A stretch of DNA of 64,000 bases from Sambucus nigra (GCA_949130495.1 OX422209.1:699723257-699787256), one strand, 5' to 3'; counted from the stretch's first letter, positions 44,009 through 57,894 are shown. Translations and numbers: made by a program. Notes: generated from the letters alone by a model not told the origin.

Positions 44009-46570
44009 TTTTATTGAAGCATCCAACGACGAACCTATCTGGGTTACTCGTTCAGGGTGCTCGTCGTCCAGAATAACATTTTCTGTAGATTCCACCACCT
44101 GTCCTTTTACAAGTTGGGATTCATCTCTGGGATCGAGAGTTTCAATTTCTGTATCTTCTTCCACCTGGTAGGTAGTAGTCTTTTTCCTTGACTCTTCAAG
44201 CTCCTCTTGCTCGGCAGATGAATAATAGCATTCCCGAGCTACTTTTTGATCACCTTTCACGACTCCTACTCCGAAATTTGTTGGGAATTTTAAGCATTGA
44301 TGTACTGTAGATGGAACTGCTTCGAACTTCTTCAAACCAACTCTTCCCATGATGATGTTGTAGGCTGATTGCACATTCTTATCCATCACAAAGAAGCGTA
44401 TTCTCTCTGTTCGACAAGCAGGCCAAGTTCCAATGAATATATCCAACTTGATCGTCCCAAGTGGAAAAACTTTCTCGCCAGCAAAACCCAGAAGGGGTCT
44501 GTGATAAGGTTCCAATTGAGATAATTTCAAATTCAAGTTGTCAAAGCATGAATAGTACATGATGTCTGCCGAACTACCATTGTCTACCAGCACCCTTGAA
44601 ATCACTACTTCCTTCATCCTCATTTTGATCACCAAAGGGTCGTCGTGAGGGTAAAGAACACCTGCCAGGTCGTTTTTTGAAAAGCCAATGACTAGCTTCT
44701 CTTTGTTTACCTTCCTCGGACGATCATCCTCGGCCAAATTTATTCACTGAATATATGAGCAAGCTTGAGCCTCTCCAAGGTAAGCCTTTCTTTCTGTAGT
44801 AAGGTCTCCTCCTCCTGCATCTCCTCCTGTAATAGCATTACAATCAAATGACCCAAAACGTATGGAAAATACCTCTTGTTCTGGCTGCCTTGGCTTCTTG
44901 GGAAGATCGGGGTCTTTATCTGGATCATCTTCATGGTCTCTCTTCTTTTTCTCCTCTGCTCGGCGAGGAGATCTAGACCTCTCCCTAGTTCGGTCATTAT
45001 TTCTTTTTTCACCTCCCCGATCAACATACTTTGCTAGCTTTCCTCTTCGGATGAGTGTTTCAATCTCGTTCTGAAGAGCTATGCAATTTTTGGTCATATG
45101 ACCATGATCTTTATGGAACTTGCAATATTTCTCCCTGTTCCTTGAGTCAGGGTCTGACCTCAGTTTCTTCGACCACTTTACTTCCTCGTTATTCTTGATT
45201 TCTTCCAAGACATGATTAATACCCATTTTCAAAGGAGTATAATTATCGAATTTCTTCAGGACTTCCCATGACGACCTATTATTCTTGGAATGCTTGTCAC
45301 CACCATTGCCCTTATGCTCTTTCTTCTTAGATTTGTCGACTTCCACCTTGGTTTCTTTATCCATATTCTTTTTTGCAGCCATAGCCTCCTCGGCATTCAT
45401 GATTTTGGCCGGTTTTGCCATCAATTCTGACATAGTTGTAGGTGGATCTTTAGCCAAAGTGTAGTACAAATTATTAGGCAACAACCCACTCATCAAGGCG
45501 GTGATTGCTGTCTTTTCTTCATAATCTATGACTTCCAGCTTCTCGTTATTGAAACGAGTTATGTAATCTCTAGTACTCTCACCAGGTTTTTGTCTAACAC
45601 TTAACAAGTGTGCTACTCGTTTTACTGGCTTTGCTCCAAAACAGAAATTGCCAATGAACGACTCGGCCAACTGAAAGAAAGTTGAAATCTTACCCCGAGT
45701 AAGATTGTTGTACCATATCTGGGCAGATCCAGTAAGAATTCCTGAGAATGCTCTACATCTCATCTCGTCGGGGACAACATAGATGTCGGCAGCAGCTTGA
45801 TATTGCTCTATGTGAAGAACAGGATCTGTCTTTACATCATATTTGGGGGTCACCACAGGTGCCTTAAATTTCGACGGTGTAGGAAAATCCACAATGGCCT
45901 GTACAAAAGGTGTCCCTCGAACAAAAGTTCGTTGTAGGGGGTTCTTTGCCTTAGCCATTTCTCCCAATCTATCCTCCAACCACTGAATGGACCCTTTCCA
46001 CGCATCATTCCCTTCCTCGGGCCTATTAGTTCGAGCAATTGATTGTTCTGAAGTAGCTTCCTGAGATCTATCTTGACGAACAACTGGTCGTGATTGTGCT
46101 GATCCTTCTCTTAGATTTGATGGTTGTCAAAAACTCCTCGACACGGCTTTAGGTGGACTCCTATTCCTCCTAGGGCCTAATCAACTGAAAGGAGACGCCC
46201 TGCTCAGTCTTTCCATGGCACTGGTCCTCTCTGGAGAGAGAGTAACACGTTGCTCAGTATCTGTGGCCCGTATTGATGAAGTTTGCCCAGGTTGATAAGA
46301 GAAATCATCAGATTCTTCATTACGATAAGCATCTGAACGCCTGGATCGTGAAGAAAGTAAATAAGTTTGCCTCTGACCACTTCGCTGTCCCGAATGTGCA
46401 GGTGCACCGCCATGAAGGGTTTGTATGAGTTGCCGCATTGTTTACTGCATGGCGTTTTGTCCTTGAGCTAGATTCGTCATAATTCCGGCCAGATCTGGAG
46501 GTGCAGAGGGATTTGGAGGATTTCCAGCATTTCCAGCGTTTCGATTGCTGGATTTCGGATTATCTACCAT
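44009..46570 (-). pseudogene. Tat-3 gag and protease
   Basis: Start at Met 46570 (MVDNPKSSNRNAGNAG). The frame is continuous through capsid, the YCKFHKDHGHMTKNC knuckle, the basic stretch and the protease VLVDNGSSADIMYY down to RT. It has stops at about 46442 (GAA in Tat-2, here TAA), 46181 and about 46129 (CGA in Tat-2, here TGA in both), and 44740 (TGA where Tat-2 has CCA). It carries the segment that Tat-2 lost near 40100, which shows that the Tat-2 frameshift is a lesion. Confidence 0.9.
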
Positions 46571-46634
46571 TGATGATGAATGATTTTTGGTGAAAAACGA
46601 TAGCAATAGTCGTTTCCCACAGACGGCGCCAATC

Positions 46635-47204
46635 TGTTGATGTAAAAAATTAGGTCGCTCTAATTTATTCAATCACAGATAAATAAAATGAGACAAAGAT
46701 TTTTAAAGTGGTTCAGCCTTATATGAATGGCCTACGTCCACTGTTATGTTATTGTTGAGTGTTTGGGAATTCTCGATTACAAGTTCTATCAAGAAATTTC
46801 GATCCCCTTGAATGAGGGTGATACAAGGTATTTATAGCCCTTAGGCTGTACATGAAAGGGTGTTACATTAAATGATACACATATGAAAGGGTAATTCATT
46901 TAATGCTCTTCAAACGTGTGCGTCAAGATGATAGGCATTCAATGAATAGTTGAACTGTTGATTATGTGGCAATCAATGCTGCGGTCGAGATGCAGCTCGA
47001 ACCGCCTTAGTTGCTCGTCGTTCAAGAGTTCTTCGGAGCGTTGGAGTTCCTCGGAGAGCTGTAGTTCCTCGGAGTATACTTGTTGCTCGGAGTGAGTCTG
47101 ACTTGGTCGGGGGAATAGACTTCCTCGTCGCTATCGTGCCACATAGATAGACACGTGTCTTCTTATTATTCGTCCACATCAGCATACTAATTTTGGTATC
47201 AACA
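46635..47204 (-). repeat. Tat-3 5' LTR
   Basis: About 570 bp, starting on the - strand TGTTGATACC at 47204 and ending CATCAACA at 46635, followed by the primer-binding site with TTGGCGCCGTCTGTGGG. It is similar to the Tat-2 LTRs with small indels, so it is older or from another subgroup. Confidence 0.9.
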
Positions 47205-49873
47205 GTTGTGTTTATCATTCATATATAGATTTTGTTTTATTTATAGGTATATCTATGTTGTGTTTGATGTGTATGTGCGGTGTGTGTGTGTGTGTGTGTG
47301 TGTGACTATTTGTGATGTTAGAGTGGCGAGAGTCAACACATAACATACGATATCATACAATTTTTAAATTTGACATTATATCACAAAACGTTTAGATGAG
47401 ATAAATAACATTTACATTGTATCATTTACCACATTTTGAGTACGAGAATGATCATTTTTTGCCAGGAATTCATTAAATTGATCTTTGACACTCAACGACC
47501 ATCTCTATCAGTCCTTCATCATCTCTACCTCTCTATTGCTACACACGGTGATCTATCCTTTTCTATATTGTTTTCTCTATTACTATACATGCACACATAG
47601 AGGCACACCCGCACACAATCTTGCCGAGCATATATGTATAAATGCATGTATGTTCTGATATATGAACCCAGTCATTCATTTCTCTAAATTTAATCCATTT
47701 GGATATTTGATCTTTGTTTTCTTATATTACATTAGATCTTTGTTATACTGTTGTTTTTATTTCAAAACGAGTTTGTTTCGATTAGGGGATTAGTTGTGGA
47801 GAAGGATTTGTTGAAATGAAAGTTTTGCTTGAGATTTGGCATTTGTGTTATTGAATATGATAGTATTCATGAGGTATTGATGGTATTGTACTCTATCTTT
47901 CTATATCTAACTAACAATCAATCCCGACTCAAGCCAAAGTGAGGATCTATGCATATATTAAATTTGTTACCTTAGATTTATTATTACTACATGAGTATAA
48001 TATAATTTTCAATTTTTTTGACATGCATTATGAGTACATTATTATTGCGATCACCCAATACACATATTTGAATTCTCTTTACATGTAGTGGGATTAACAC
48101 GTTGAACATCGATGGGAAAAGGACGGATACATCGTGGAGTTGTATTAAGGTAACTTCCATCATATAATATCTCTGTCATTCCAAAGTAAATTTAGGAAAC
48201 CTCTTTATTTGACTTGTCTCACTTCCTTATGGATTCTCCCCTTGAGCTAAAACTGGGAAAATGTAATTCTACTTGGTTATTTCCTTTTGTCACAAAGGCT
48301 CAATCTTGAAATTTTGTATTGACGTGTTGATGCATGCACAATAGATGCAAAGTTATTTCGTAACTATTTAAAAGGGGAGAAGAGTTTTGGATTTGAGTTA
48401 ATATTTCATTCTCACTTCATCAATTACCCCTCGACAACTTCTTAGAGACCAAAACAGAGATTGATTAGAAGTCTAGGAAGTCATTTACTCCATTCCCACT
48501 TATATTTAAGGGAAATCTATCATCATATATGTAGACAATAATATGTTTTGATGGATATTAAGTTATGTATGCAAATACTTGTTTATTTTCATGCTCCATG
48601 AATCCATACTCAATATCACCATTATCTGTGAAATTATAGGCTAAACTTCTTTTGAATAATTTCTCTAGTGAGAAAGTATTACTAGATTAATAATTGTTTC
48701 TAGTTACTTTTATATATCGTAAGTAATGAATTATGAAAGAACATGCCACCATTAGTTAGGTGATGGCTTTATGTTCTCCTCATTGATTCATTTCACGGAT
48801 CTCCACTTATATATAACCTTGCAATTGAATTGTTATGAACTATAAATTTCCCCATCTTTAGATATGTGGCACATGATTGGATACATCCAAATAACAAGGA
48901 TAGGAAGGAGTTAAAAAAATCTTCCATCTTGCTAAATTATGCAATGAGATTAAACTATTTTTTTGAAGCTCTAATTTTGAAATCCTATCCTGATCAAGTA
49001 TTTCTATATCAGATTTAAGTTCTGACTTAAGTTATTTTTGCCAATGATGGTAGTGGTTTTCATGCTTATGAAGTAGCCGAGGAAACCAAATTAAATTGAC
49101 TCATGTAAGATTATATTATTCAGTGTTACCAAATCGTTCTTAGAGTATTTAAATACACACATAAAAAAATGCATATATGTATGTATGTATGTATGTATTT
49201 ATACATGTATGTGTTAGTTCTACTTTAATCCGGTCGCTTCCCTGTCACAGCATCAAATTGTTTCTTTTGTTTGTGCAAGATGTCATTACTTTGGTTTTCA
49301 TGTATGACTTATTTGATTTTCTGTTGTGCGTTCCTCCTACATGCACGTTAAGTGTTATTTTCTTATTAGTCTTTTCTCTCTCATCACTCTCATCAGGTAA
49401 AAGGTTTTATGCTCATAGAATATGCATTTTGAGCAATGTTTGATGGTGGTTACAAGGTACATGTCTAAATTTAATGTATTGTAGTTTCTTCTATGTAGGA
49501 TAGTTTTGTGTTTATCACTTCTTTCTTGTACTAGAAAATGTAACTGCATAAACATCTTTGAAACGGGTAATGGTTATCTTTGGAGTATGAGAGATGTAGC
49601 TCATCTTAATTACAACTGATGAGACGTTTATAATTTTTCTTAGGATGCTATATTTCTTAATTACATTCACTATTTTTCTAGATGATGCAAATATGTTGTT
49701 GGATATTGATATCTCTTTACAGTTATATTATTTGTTATATCTATAAAATGTTGTTTCTGAATTCATTACTGGAGAAGGATGCCAAGGACATTTAAAATTT
49801 GAATATCATATGGAATATTTTTGAGTTGGTGATGAGGTGTAGATTCTCCCCCTTTTATTTAAAGAATGAATGC
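47205..49873. other. AT-rich non-coding stretch between Tat-3 and the CACTA element
   Basis: No frame with recognisable homology. Short exon-like pieces exist, such as 48090-48150 between an AG and a GT and an open stretch near 48861-49015, but I recognise none. A (TG)12 run lies at 47281-47304 and a TATG/GTAT run at about 49170-49196. Confidence 0.4.
47281..47304. repeat. (TG)12 microsatellite
   Basis: A perfect TG dinucleotide run shortly to the right of the Tat-3 LTR. Confidence 0.95.
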
Positions 49874-50240
49874 CACTACAAAAAAACTCACTTTTAGGGA
49901 CTGGTAAAATCCGTCCCTAAAGTTATATATCCGTCCTTAAAGACTTTTAGGGATGGATTTAGGGACGACAAGGCTTGGTCACATTTGATGGGTGTCCCAA
50001 ATGTATTAGGGACGTATTTTTTCGTCCCGAATAATATTATTTGAGACGGGGATGGCCGTCCCTTAAAGGTTGCTGCCAAAAAAAAATTATTGGGTGATAG
50101 TCTTTTAGGGACGGATCTAACCGTCCCTAAAACTATATTATTTGGGATGGGGGCTTGGCCATCCCTAATAATATTATTGAGGACATGCTCTTGGCCATCG
50201 TTAATAATATTATTTGGGACACGAATAATCATCCCTTGAA
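49874..50240. repeat. CACTA left terminal and subterminal repeats
   Basis: The terminal CACTACAAAAAAA is followed by repeated GTCCCTAAA, GGGACGGAT and AATAATATTATT(T/G)GGGA units in both orientations. Such subterminal repeats are the binding sites of TNPA-type proteins in En/Spm elements. Confidence 0.88.
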
Positions 50241-50821
50241 AAGATGCCACCATAATTGCCACCAAAATTTCTATTGTTATAATTATCAACAAATGTACAA
50301 ATTATGAAAAATAAATATCGAAAACAAAAGATCAACAAAGATCCGAAAATTCATTCATTCATATTCAAGGTTTCCAACATAACATCTCCAAAAATTAAAG
50401 CAACCAACTTAAAACATAGGCTATATGGTTCAAACTACAATCATCCCCAAAAATATCAAAGAACCAATTCGAAGACATAGGAAACCCAAAAAAATAGGGA
50501 TGGCCAACACCTATCCCAAATGATGTCCGAACCTGTGGAAGAGAAAATAAACATAAATTAGTATAATATTCATCAATGGTAATACGTATGTTATCGTCTT
50601 AAATATTTTTAAATCACTTGTTATTTAAAAAAAAATTAGGCAGCGTTTACTTTGTTTATTGATGAAATCCAACCTGTTTTAACATTAAAACGCAACTCAA
50701 CAACAACAAAAGCCCAAATGAGCACGTAAATTAATTTCATCATCATAAATATTGACTGGCCCACACGGTCTAGCTTAATCTCAAATTATTAGTAAAATAA
50801 TTCTAATTGTTAAGAAAATAC

Positions 50822-53800
50822 CTAAGCAATTGCATCATTTGGTACGGGAAAACCAACTTGTTGCATCAAATTGAGAAAAAATTCTTTAGTCCTGTTGATT
50901 TTGTCATCTGTCTCGGCACGAACCTCGTCCTGAACACGATCAAGTTCTTTTTGATGGAGAATTTCACGTTCCTCGGCCTCTTTGTGTAATTCGGCTATCT
51001 CTTGCTCATAATTTTGAGATGATGACATTTTGTTTGACCTTTTAGGTGCCGATCGAAGATCTACTTCCATGCACAAGACAAGATCATGCCCGTCGGACCC
51101 TATCACCTCATTGAATATCTTATTTTGCGCTTCGACGTGATTTTGTTGATCCTCTGGTAACACTTCCAGTAATCTCTTTATACTTTCATACAAATAAAGA
51201 ACAAAATCCAAATAAAGTATCAAATGCACATGATATATAAAATGGCTCGTATGCAAATTGAATTGTTTATTACTATTCCATGTTAGATGGTGAGAAAAAT
51301 AGTTGAAATGTATATACCTCTTTATCGACCAATCCATCAGTATCACTATAAAACTCATTTATCTTTCGTGTATATCTCCAAACCCTAAGTTTATCAGTTT
51401 GCAAAACTTTTTTCTTAATCTAATGTATTGGTAAAAATAAGTACATCAAGAATTATTTTGATTCAAAATAAAGACATAAAAATGCAAAACAAATTCAGAA
51501 GGCATGGCTAACCTCTTCTATTACTCGTGGGAATGATTTTTTTCCTGTCTTACGACGAAAACAAAGATTTGTTCGATTTTGAGAATTCTGATCCGCCACT
51601 TGCTGCAAGAGAATGAAACTAAATTAAACTTATATATTGAAAAGATGTATTGGAACAAATAGAACTTTGGGTGAAAGATACAATTGAATGACAATATTAG
51701 ATTTAACACCTTGGATTTTTCTGTGCCCCAACGTTCCACCAACTTCTCCCACTGATCACTGTCAACATGGAAGGGTCTATTTTCAATTCGCTCCTCATAT
51801 GTCTCAAATTTATTGTAATAGTCCTCCTTTAAGTGGTTCTTGAACCTCTTCCATTGCAACTCGATTTTCTTCAGACAAAGATCCATGTAACCATCAGGAG
51901 CATTTGTGTGTTTGTAAGAAACATGTGTTACAATAAACTAATTAGATTCTGCGTAATTTTATATCATCAATGTAGATAAAAAAATCAACAACTTTTACCT
52001 GCACGGTTTCCCAAATTGTTATGAGACGGTGTGAATCCATTTTATCCTAAGATGGCACATCCAACGGAAATAGGTTCCCTTATTAAAAATAACCCAACTG
52101 AGTTGCAAACTTTGAAGCCTCGTCACTAATTAGTTGACACTTTTCATTCCAATCGATTATCTTTTTGTCTTTACCCCATCCCTTCCATGGTTTTGCACTT
52201 CCTCTACCTCATCGCCTAAATGGTGGGGTGCCCTCTGTACTACCTATCGAAAATAGGTAATTGACATCAAATAATTAGTTTATGAAATTCTATAAAATGA
52301 AGAAGACATCAAGCATACATAATAGCTTATAAAATGAAGAACAAATGAATTCTATATCAATTATATATATGAACTACAGAATTATCTATATATGAACAAA
52401 AGTGATATGATATAACAGTTATACATATTAACTATGGAATTTTCTGCTATAATAGTTCTAAAACTAGTTACAACAGATAGCATTAATTTTGGGGAGAAAC
52501 TTATTTTGTTGATGATTTCTAGATTTCTTTTATTGCTGAAAGCCTTGAGAATTTGGAGTCCTATTGATATTGTTGTAGAGATATCCATTGTTACCTCTCG
52601 AATGATTGTTTGCAAAATTTCCATGCTTCTAGCATGATTATTGTTGTAATTCCTCTAATTTAACTGATTTGTAAAGAAAATATTGTTGTTATGCGGATCA
52701 AGAACTGAAGATTGAGATCCTTGTCTGAGTTATAGCCATTGTTCATGAGTGAGGAATCTTTCTTGAAGATCACAGAATGTTAAACCATCTTTACGTTGTA
52801 GAGTAATTGCAACTGATTCATTATAAGAATGTAATTTTTAGAATATCTGTATTTATCATACATATATTGAATGATTCACAGGTTAGACAGTATTCAGAAA
52901 ATATGTTTGGTATACATATATGTATTTATACATGTACCATACGTGTATGATAAATCATTCATCTTCCCTTAGATAATGAATGAGTCAATCAACTGATATA
53001 TGTATGATTAATCATACATACGTGTACCATACATATATCAGTTGACTGATTCATATGTATATTTATCATACATACGTGTACCATACATTGTTCATGACTT
53101 AGATAATGAATGATTAATTTTAGCTAATAAATCGGTGATGTTCTTAATTATAAGAATGTAATTTTAGGGCCAAAATATGAATCAGTTGCAATTAATCTAC
53201 AACATAAAGATGGTTTAACATTCTGTGATCTTTAAGAAAGATTACTCACTCATGAGCAATGTTTATAACTCAGCAGGGGCAAACAATGTCTATAACTCTG
53301 CTTAGATGAAAAGGGAAAGGGGGCTGCGTCACTGGTAGCAGGGGCGAGAGAAAAGCTTCTCTGCTCCAGCTTTGGTAGAAGGCTACTCTACTATAATAGT
53401 TCCTAAGAACTGAATTTGGCACTGTATAGAAGGTATATCAGTTCCTAAGAATTATAGGCCTGAAGTACGATCTAAGAATCCAACATTGTTTAAATGAATT
53501 TGCCACTGTATAGCCAACATTATTCTGCAACCAAAGTATTATCCGATCTCAACATCCAGAGTAATATTGTTCTGAAACCTCTAAAATAAAATTTTCATTG
53601 TTGCTAAGGGCTTACTTTAGTGTTAAATACTTCAGTAAACTAAGGGGCCATCTTTTGAGAAGACATAAATGATAAAATACTCCAGTAAAGGCTTAATTTA
53701 CTGTTAAATACTCCAATCTCAACATCTTTTACTAACCTCAAAACAATACTGGTAACTTTTAATATACAGAATTCATTATAACTCAGAACACAATACGACA

Positions 53801-54034
53801 GATTAAAACACGACAAGATAAACACGAATAATAAATTTTATACTCTATTAGATATTTACCTGCATGCGACATTGGAAACGATTCATGTTCCTCCTCATTT
53901 GTAGAGTTTGGTGTGCGTGTTAATGAAAATATTGCGCTAAAGATGGAACCATTCTCCGTCCTTGACCCCCCAGTTGTACAATTTCTCGAGGCTGTACTTC
54001 CTACTGTTGTGCCCCTCCTCCCTAAGGTACTCAT
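50822..54034 (-). pseudogene. TNPA-like gene with Transposase_24-type domain, multi-exon
   Basis: The first exon starts MSTLGRRGTTVGSTASRNC at 54034. Later exons, all on the - strand, have KIELQWKRFKNHLKEDYYNK and DQWEKLVERWGTEKSK (51704-51886). Next is VADQNSQNRTNLCFRRKTGK and KSFPRVIEE (about 51521-51605), and RVWRYTRKINEFYSDTDGLV (about 51320-51420). The last exon has coiled coil and ends QQVGFPVPNDAIA at 50822. The W..L...W, N..NR and T-G-K-SF pattern matches the plant En/Spm 'Transposase_24' family, which binds subterminal repeats. Exon joins are inferred from GT/AG signals, for example after the GTEKSK codons. The 52300-53770 intron-like gap holds an inverted repeat. Whether it is intact cannot be settled by eye. 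Confidence 0.7.
52725..53273. repeat. 97-bp inverted repeat with palindromic loop
   Basis: Arms lie at 52725-52821 (starts CTGAGTTATAGCC) and 53177-53273 (its reverse complement starts CTGAGTTATAAAC). They match over about 97 bp with few mismatches. The 355-bp loop itself contains shorter inverted repeats built on GTACCATACGTGTATGA and CAACTGATATATG. It lies in the large non-coding gap of the TNPA-like gene. Confidence 0.85.
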
Positions 54035-54310
54035 AATGGATCTGTTAAAAAAATAACTGCAAAGAAGCGACATGAATCTTGACCAATATAAAATAAAGTG
54101 ACATGAATCTTCAAAAATATGAAAATTGTCAACACACGTCATAATATAATGGAAAATTATCAACAAGAACAATATTCAAATATAAAAGGATCCAATACAT
54201 ATATCAATGAAGTACAATAGACAAAATGAACTAGAGCAAAACAAAAAATTGCCAATACACATTATAACCACCCCAATAGATAAAATGAACTAAATTTGTA
54301 ATTCACATCA

Positions 54311-57300
54311 TCATTCGTCATCCATGTCATATTCGTATTCATTGATATCAGGAACATTTGTGTCAATTACTGATCCATCCACGCCTTATCTCACCCAAGA
54401 AACGCATTGATCTTCATCTAACTCTTGCATGCTAAATGGCTTGACTCGTGGGACTTCTAATTCTTCTTCAGTGGTTGAATACCTATCGAACCAGTCTCTT
54501 GGTGTCATTCGAACCACAACATGCTAGTCTGGTTCTAAAGCCTCTTGCACATACCATACTTGTTCATCTTGGGATGCTAGGATGAAAGGTTCATCGCCAA
54601 CTCGATTATCTTTGTATAACAAGTGATTGAAGTTCACTAGTGTAAAGTTAAACTCATCTACTTTTTGGCCCGCTTGATTATGAACCCAATTACATTTGAA
54701 TAGCACAAAACTCATGCCATTAAGGTATTGAACTTAAATGATGTCTATCAACCCTCCATAAAATGCAATATCCCCCGAAACAAGGTTTGTGTCTCGTCGA
54801 CTAACATAACTCATTTGTGTTGCTTTTAGAATAACACCACTATTCTGAGTTTTCCTACGAATATCAACCTTCTTTATTCGAAATCGAAATCCTCGAACAA
54901 CATAAGAACAAAATCATAAAGAATCTTTGATTGGACCTAAGTCCAAATTCTGAATTTTGCTTGATAGTTTGACATGTTTTGCCAGTTCATTCACCTAATA
55001 TTATTTGAAAACAGATGGAAAATTAATTAACAATGAATAAAAATCATAACGTAATTAGAAGATTAATAGAAAAGTAAATACTTACATGATCCTTAAACCA
55101 TATGTGGAAGTGTTCATTATGAAGGCGACAGACATGATGTTGTTATAAAACTTGAGGATATTTACTTGAAAGTTCAGCAAGGTGTTTTCTGTAAAAATGT
55201 GGACAATTATATATCAAATTCAATGTGATGTTCTATGTAATTTCATTGTTGTTAATAAGTAACTTACTCAATGTACGGTGCAACTGCCTTAGTGTTGGGA
55301 AGAACATAGCGATGGTCTTGTATATACGTCTTACGATCAAGTATAAATTGAGTTTTTTTACCCACGACACGACCAGAGTCATTGCCTCTATCATCATTCC
55401 TGATCGGCCGGCTAGACTTAGTTTCCACATTATCATCTATGTACCTCGAACAAAAGTCATACATTCTTCCATAATAGATGATTTGGCAATTGAGGCCTCG
55501 GGATGAGCATGATTGTGAATAAAGAGTTTTAGTGTATGAAGGTATCGTTCAATGGGGTACATCCATTGGTAGAACATTGAGCTGACATTCAGTAGTTCAT
55601 CTGTCAAATGAATTGGAAAGTGCTCCATCACATTAAAAAAGCCCGATGGAAATATCTTCTCAAGACTACAAAGAGTAAGAGTTAAATGATCCTCAAATTT
55701 TTCTATATTAGCACGAGTATTCACACTTGAGCACAATATTGAGACAATTGCATAATTCAATTATGGTTATGACAACATGTTTCGGCCACACTCTTCGTAT
55801 AGCTATAAGAATAAGTTATTGCATTAAAATGTGGTTGTCATGGCTCTTCAGTCCCCATATGCTTCTCTCTTGTAGGTGCACACATCTTGAGATATTAGAT
55901 GAATAACTATCAAGAACTCTAACATCTTGCAAAACTCTCAAAAAAATGTCATTCTCTTTATTGCTCATCATAAACTCAGCAGGAGCCATATACTATAGAT
56001 TTTCTCCTCGTGGTTGAGGATGTAGATCTGTCCTAATTTTCATTACTTGTAAGTCTTTCCTAACCTTCAAGTTATCCTTTGTTTTACCTTGCCTAAGAGT
56101 GTAAACAATACGTTATCGCACACATTCCTTTCAATATGCATAACATCAAGATTGTGGCGAATTAAATTATTCTCCCAATATGGCAATTCTAAGAATATAC
56201 TCTTTTTCTTCCAATTTAGTCTTGTTCTTGGCAACTTACCTTTTATTGATTTAGTAGCCTCCTTCTCCATTTGTTCTCTTGACCTCTTTCAGAACACATC
56301 TTCCATTATATATTCAGTTTCAATGCCAAGGTCATTTAATTGTTGCAAAACTTGTGATCCTGATAACTTATGAGGTGGAGGCATCATACCAACCTTCCCA
56401 TTAAATGCTGAATTTTCTTTCTAAAGCCTATGACGTTGAGGTACGAACTGCCGATGACCCCAATAAAAAAACTTACCACCATTGTTCAATCTCGTTGCTT
56501 GATGATCCTTATGACAATACGGACATGCAGATTCCCCTTTTGTGCTCCATCCAGATAGCATGGCATATGTAGGGAAATCATTAATTGTCCACAACAATGA
56601 TGCATGCAACTAAAAAAATTGTTTACTCGATGCATCATAAGTGGATACCCCTTCAGACCATAACTCTGTTAACTCATCAATCAATGGTTGTAAACACACA
56701 AGAGTTTTATCACCGGCCTTTTGTACCATCAATAAGAGTTGACAAAAGTAGGTTAGGTTGCTTCATGCACCACCATGGGGGGCCATTCAATGGATCTAGC
56801 ATAACAGGCCAAGTACTATGACTAATGTTCATGTTATTGAATGGATTGAATCCATCGGTTGCTAAACTAAGTCTAATTTACGACTATCACTTGAAAAAGA
56901 TGGGTTTCTCTCGTCAAATGTTTTCCAAGAAAGAGAGTCTGCAGGATGCATCATCAACTCATTCCTCCGCATGCCATTTATTAGCGGAGCGGTATGTGAT
57001 GACCAAAAAATCTCTACAGTCTTGATTTCAAAGGGAAATATCTTACCTTTATCATGGCCACTTTTGCACTTGGATTACTCAGTTCAACATGATCAACGTC
57101 ATTAACACTATCCTCTTTATATCTTAAAGCCTCACAAATGTCACACTTGTCGAGATTCTCCATTTGATTTCGAAATAACATACAACCATTAGGACAGGCA
57201 TCCCAAGTTTCATAATTGATTCCCAAATTCGTAGTTATCTTGTTGTCTTGATAGAAAGATTTAGGAATCTTTACATTGGGGAATGATTTCCCCAGTAATG

Positions 57301-57870
57301 TCAACAACATTGCAAAAAAATGATTTGTCCACCCATTAAGTTTCTTCAAGTGCAAGAGCTCAACTACGAATGAGAGTTTTGTAATTCCCTTGGGACAATT
57401 CTCGTAAAAATCATTCTGTGACTTTTTAAAAAATTTAAAATATGTTGGCACATTTTCATTAGACCATGCAACATTTTCAGTTATGGGCTCTGCATTGCCC
57501 ATATTATCCTTCATGCATGGAATCCCCCTTACCTCATGAAACATCGAAGTCATGTCAGCCCCTGAATTTGATTCAAATAATAAATCTTCAATCATACCAT
57601 CTCTTGGATTTTCATTGTTATATTTGAACCCCCATAGAAATACGCATGGAAAATCCAATCTATATAACTCCTTTCAATACCATACATTTCTATATGATCT
57701 TTCACGGTTTGTAGGTTATTGTAGAATTGATTTACACAATTTGTACATGGACATTTGATATGTGACGTTTCCATGTTCCTATTCGTATAAGGAAATGATA
57801 TAAATGTTTCAACCCCATTAATATATGTCATTGAGTTTCTATCACACAACTCAATCCAGCTCTTGTCCAT
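54311..57870 (-). pseudogene. TNP2-like CACTA transposase (tnpD type), with stops
   Basis: I place the start at Met 57870 (MDKSWIELCDRNSMTYINGV). Domains in order are: transposase-associated domain with IKCPCTNCVNQFYNNLQTVK; the zinc-like CPNGCMLFRN and CDICEALRYK; SLATDGFNPFNNMNISHSTW; LLWTINDFPTYAMLSGWSTK and ACPYCHKDH; FLELPYWENNLIRHNLDVMH and ERNVCDNVLFTLLGK. The DUF4218-type region has GLKSHDNHILMQ, RRVWPKHVVIT, LTLCSLEKIFPSGFF and MEHFPIHLTDELL. The DUF4216-type end has MSFVLFKCNWVHNQAG. It ends at 54311. In-frame stops (for example after HILMQ near 55830, and near 56430 and 54390) show decay. It would cut and join element ends. Confidence 0.85.
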
Positions 57871-57894
57871 AGTAACTTCAAATGTTTGATCCAA

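Larger units (their letters stand above)
42803..47204 (-). mobile_element. Tat-3: truncated Tat-type element, 5' half only
   Basis: Read on the - strand it has a 5' LTR (46635-47204), a primer-binding site (46634-46613), gag, protease, RT and part of the first RNase H. It stops at about 42803, where similarity to Tat-2 (matching about 37110) ends abruptly. The second RNase H, integrase, antisense gene and 3' LTR are missing. It has the same orientation as Tat-2 and is closely related. Gag lacks the Tat-2 deletion. Several stops are present. Confidence 0.9.
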
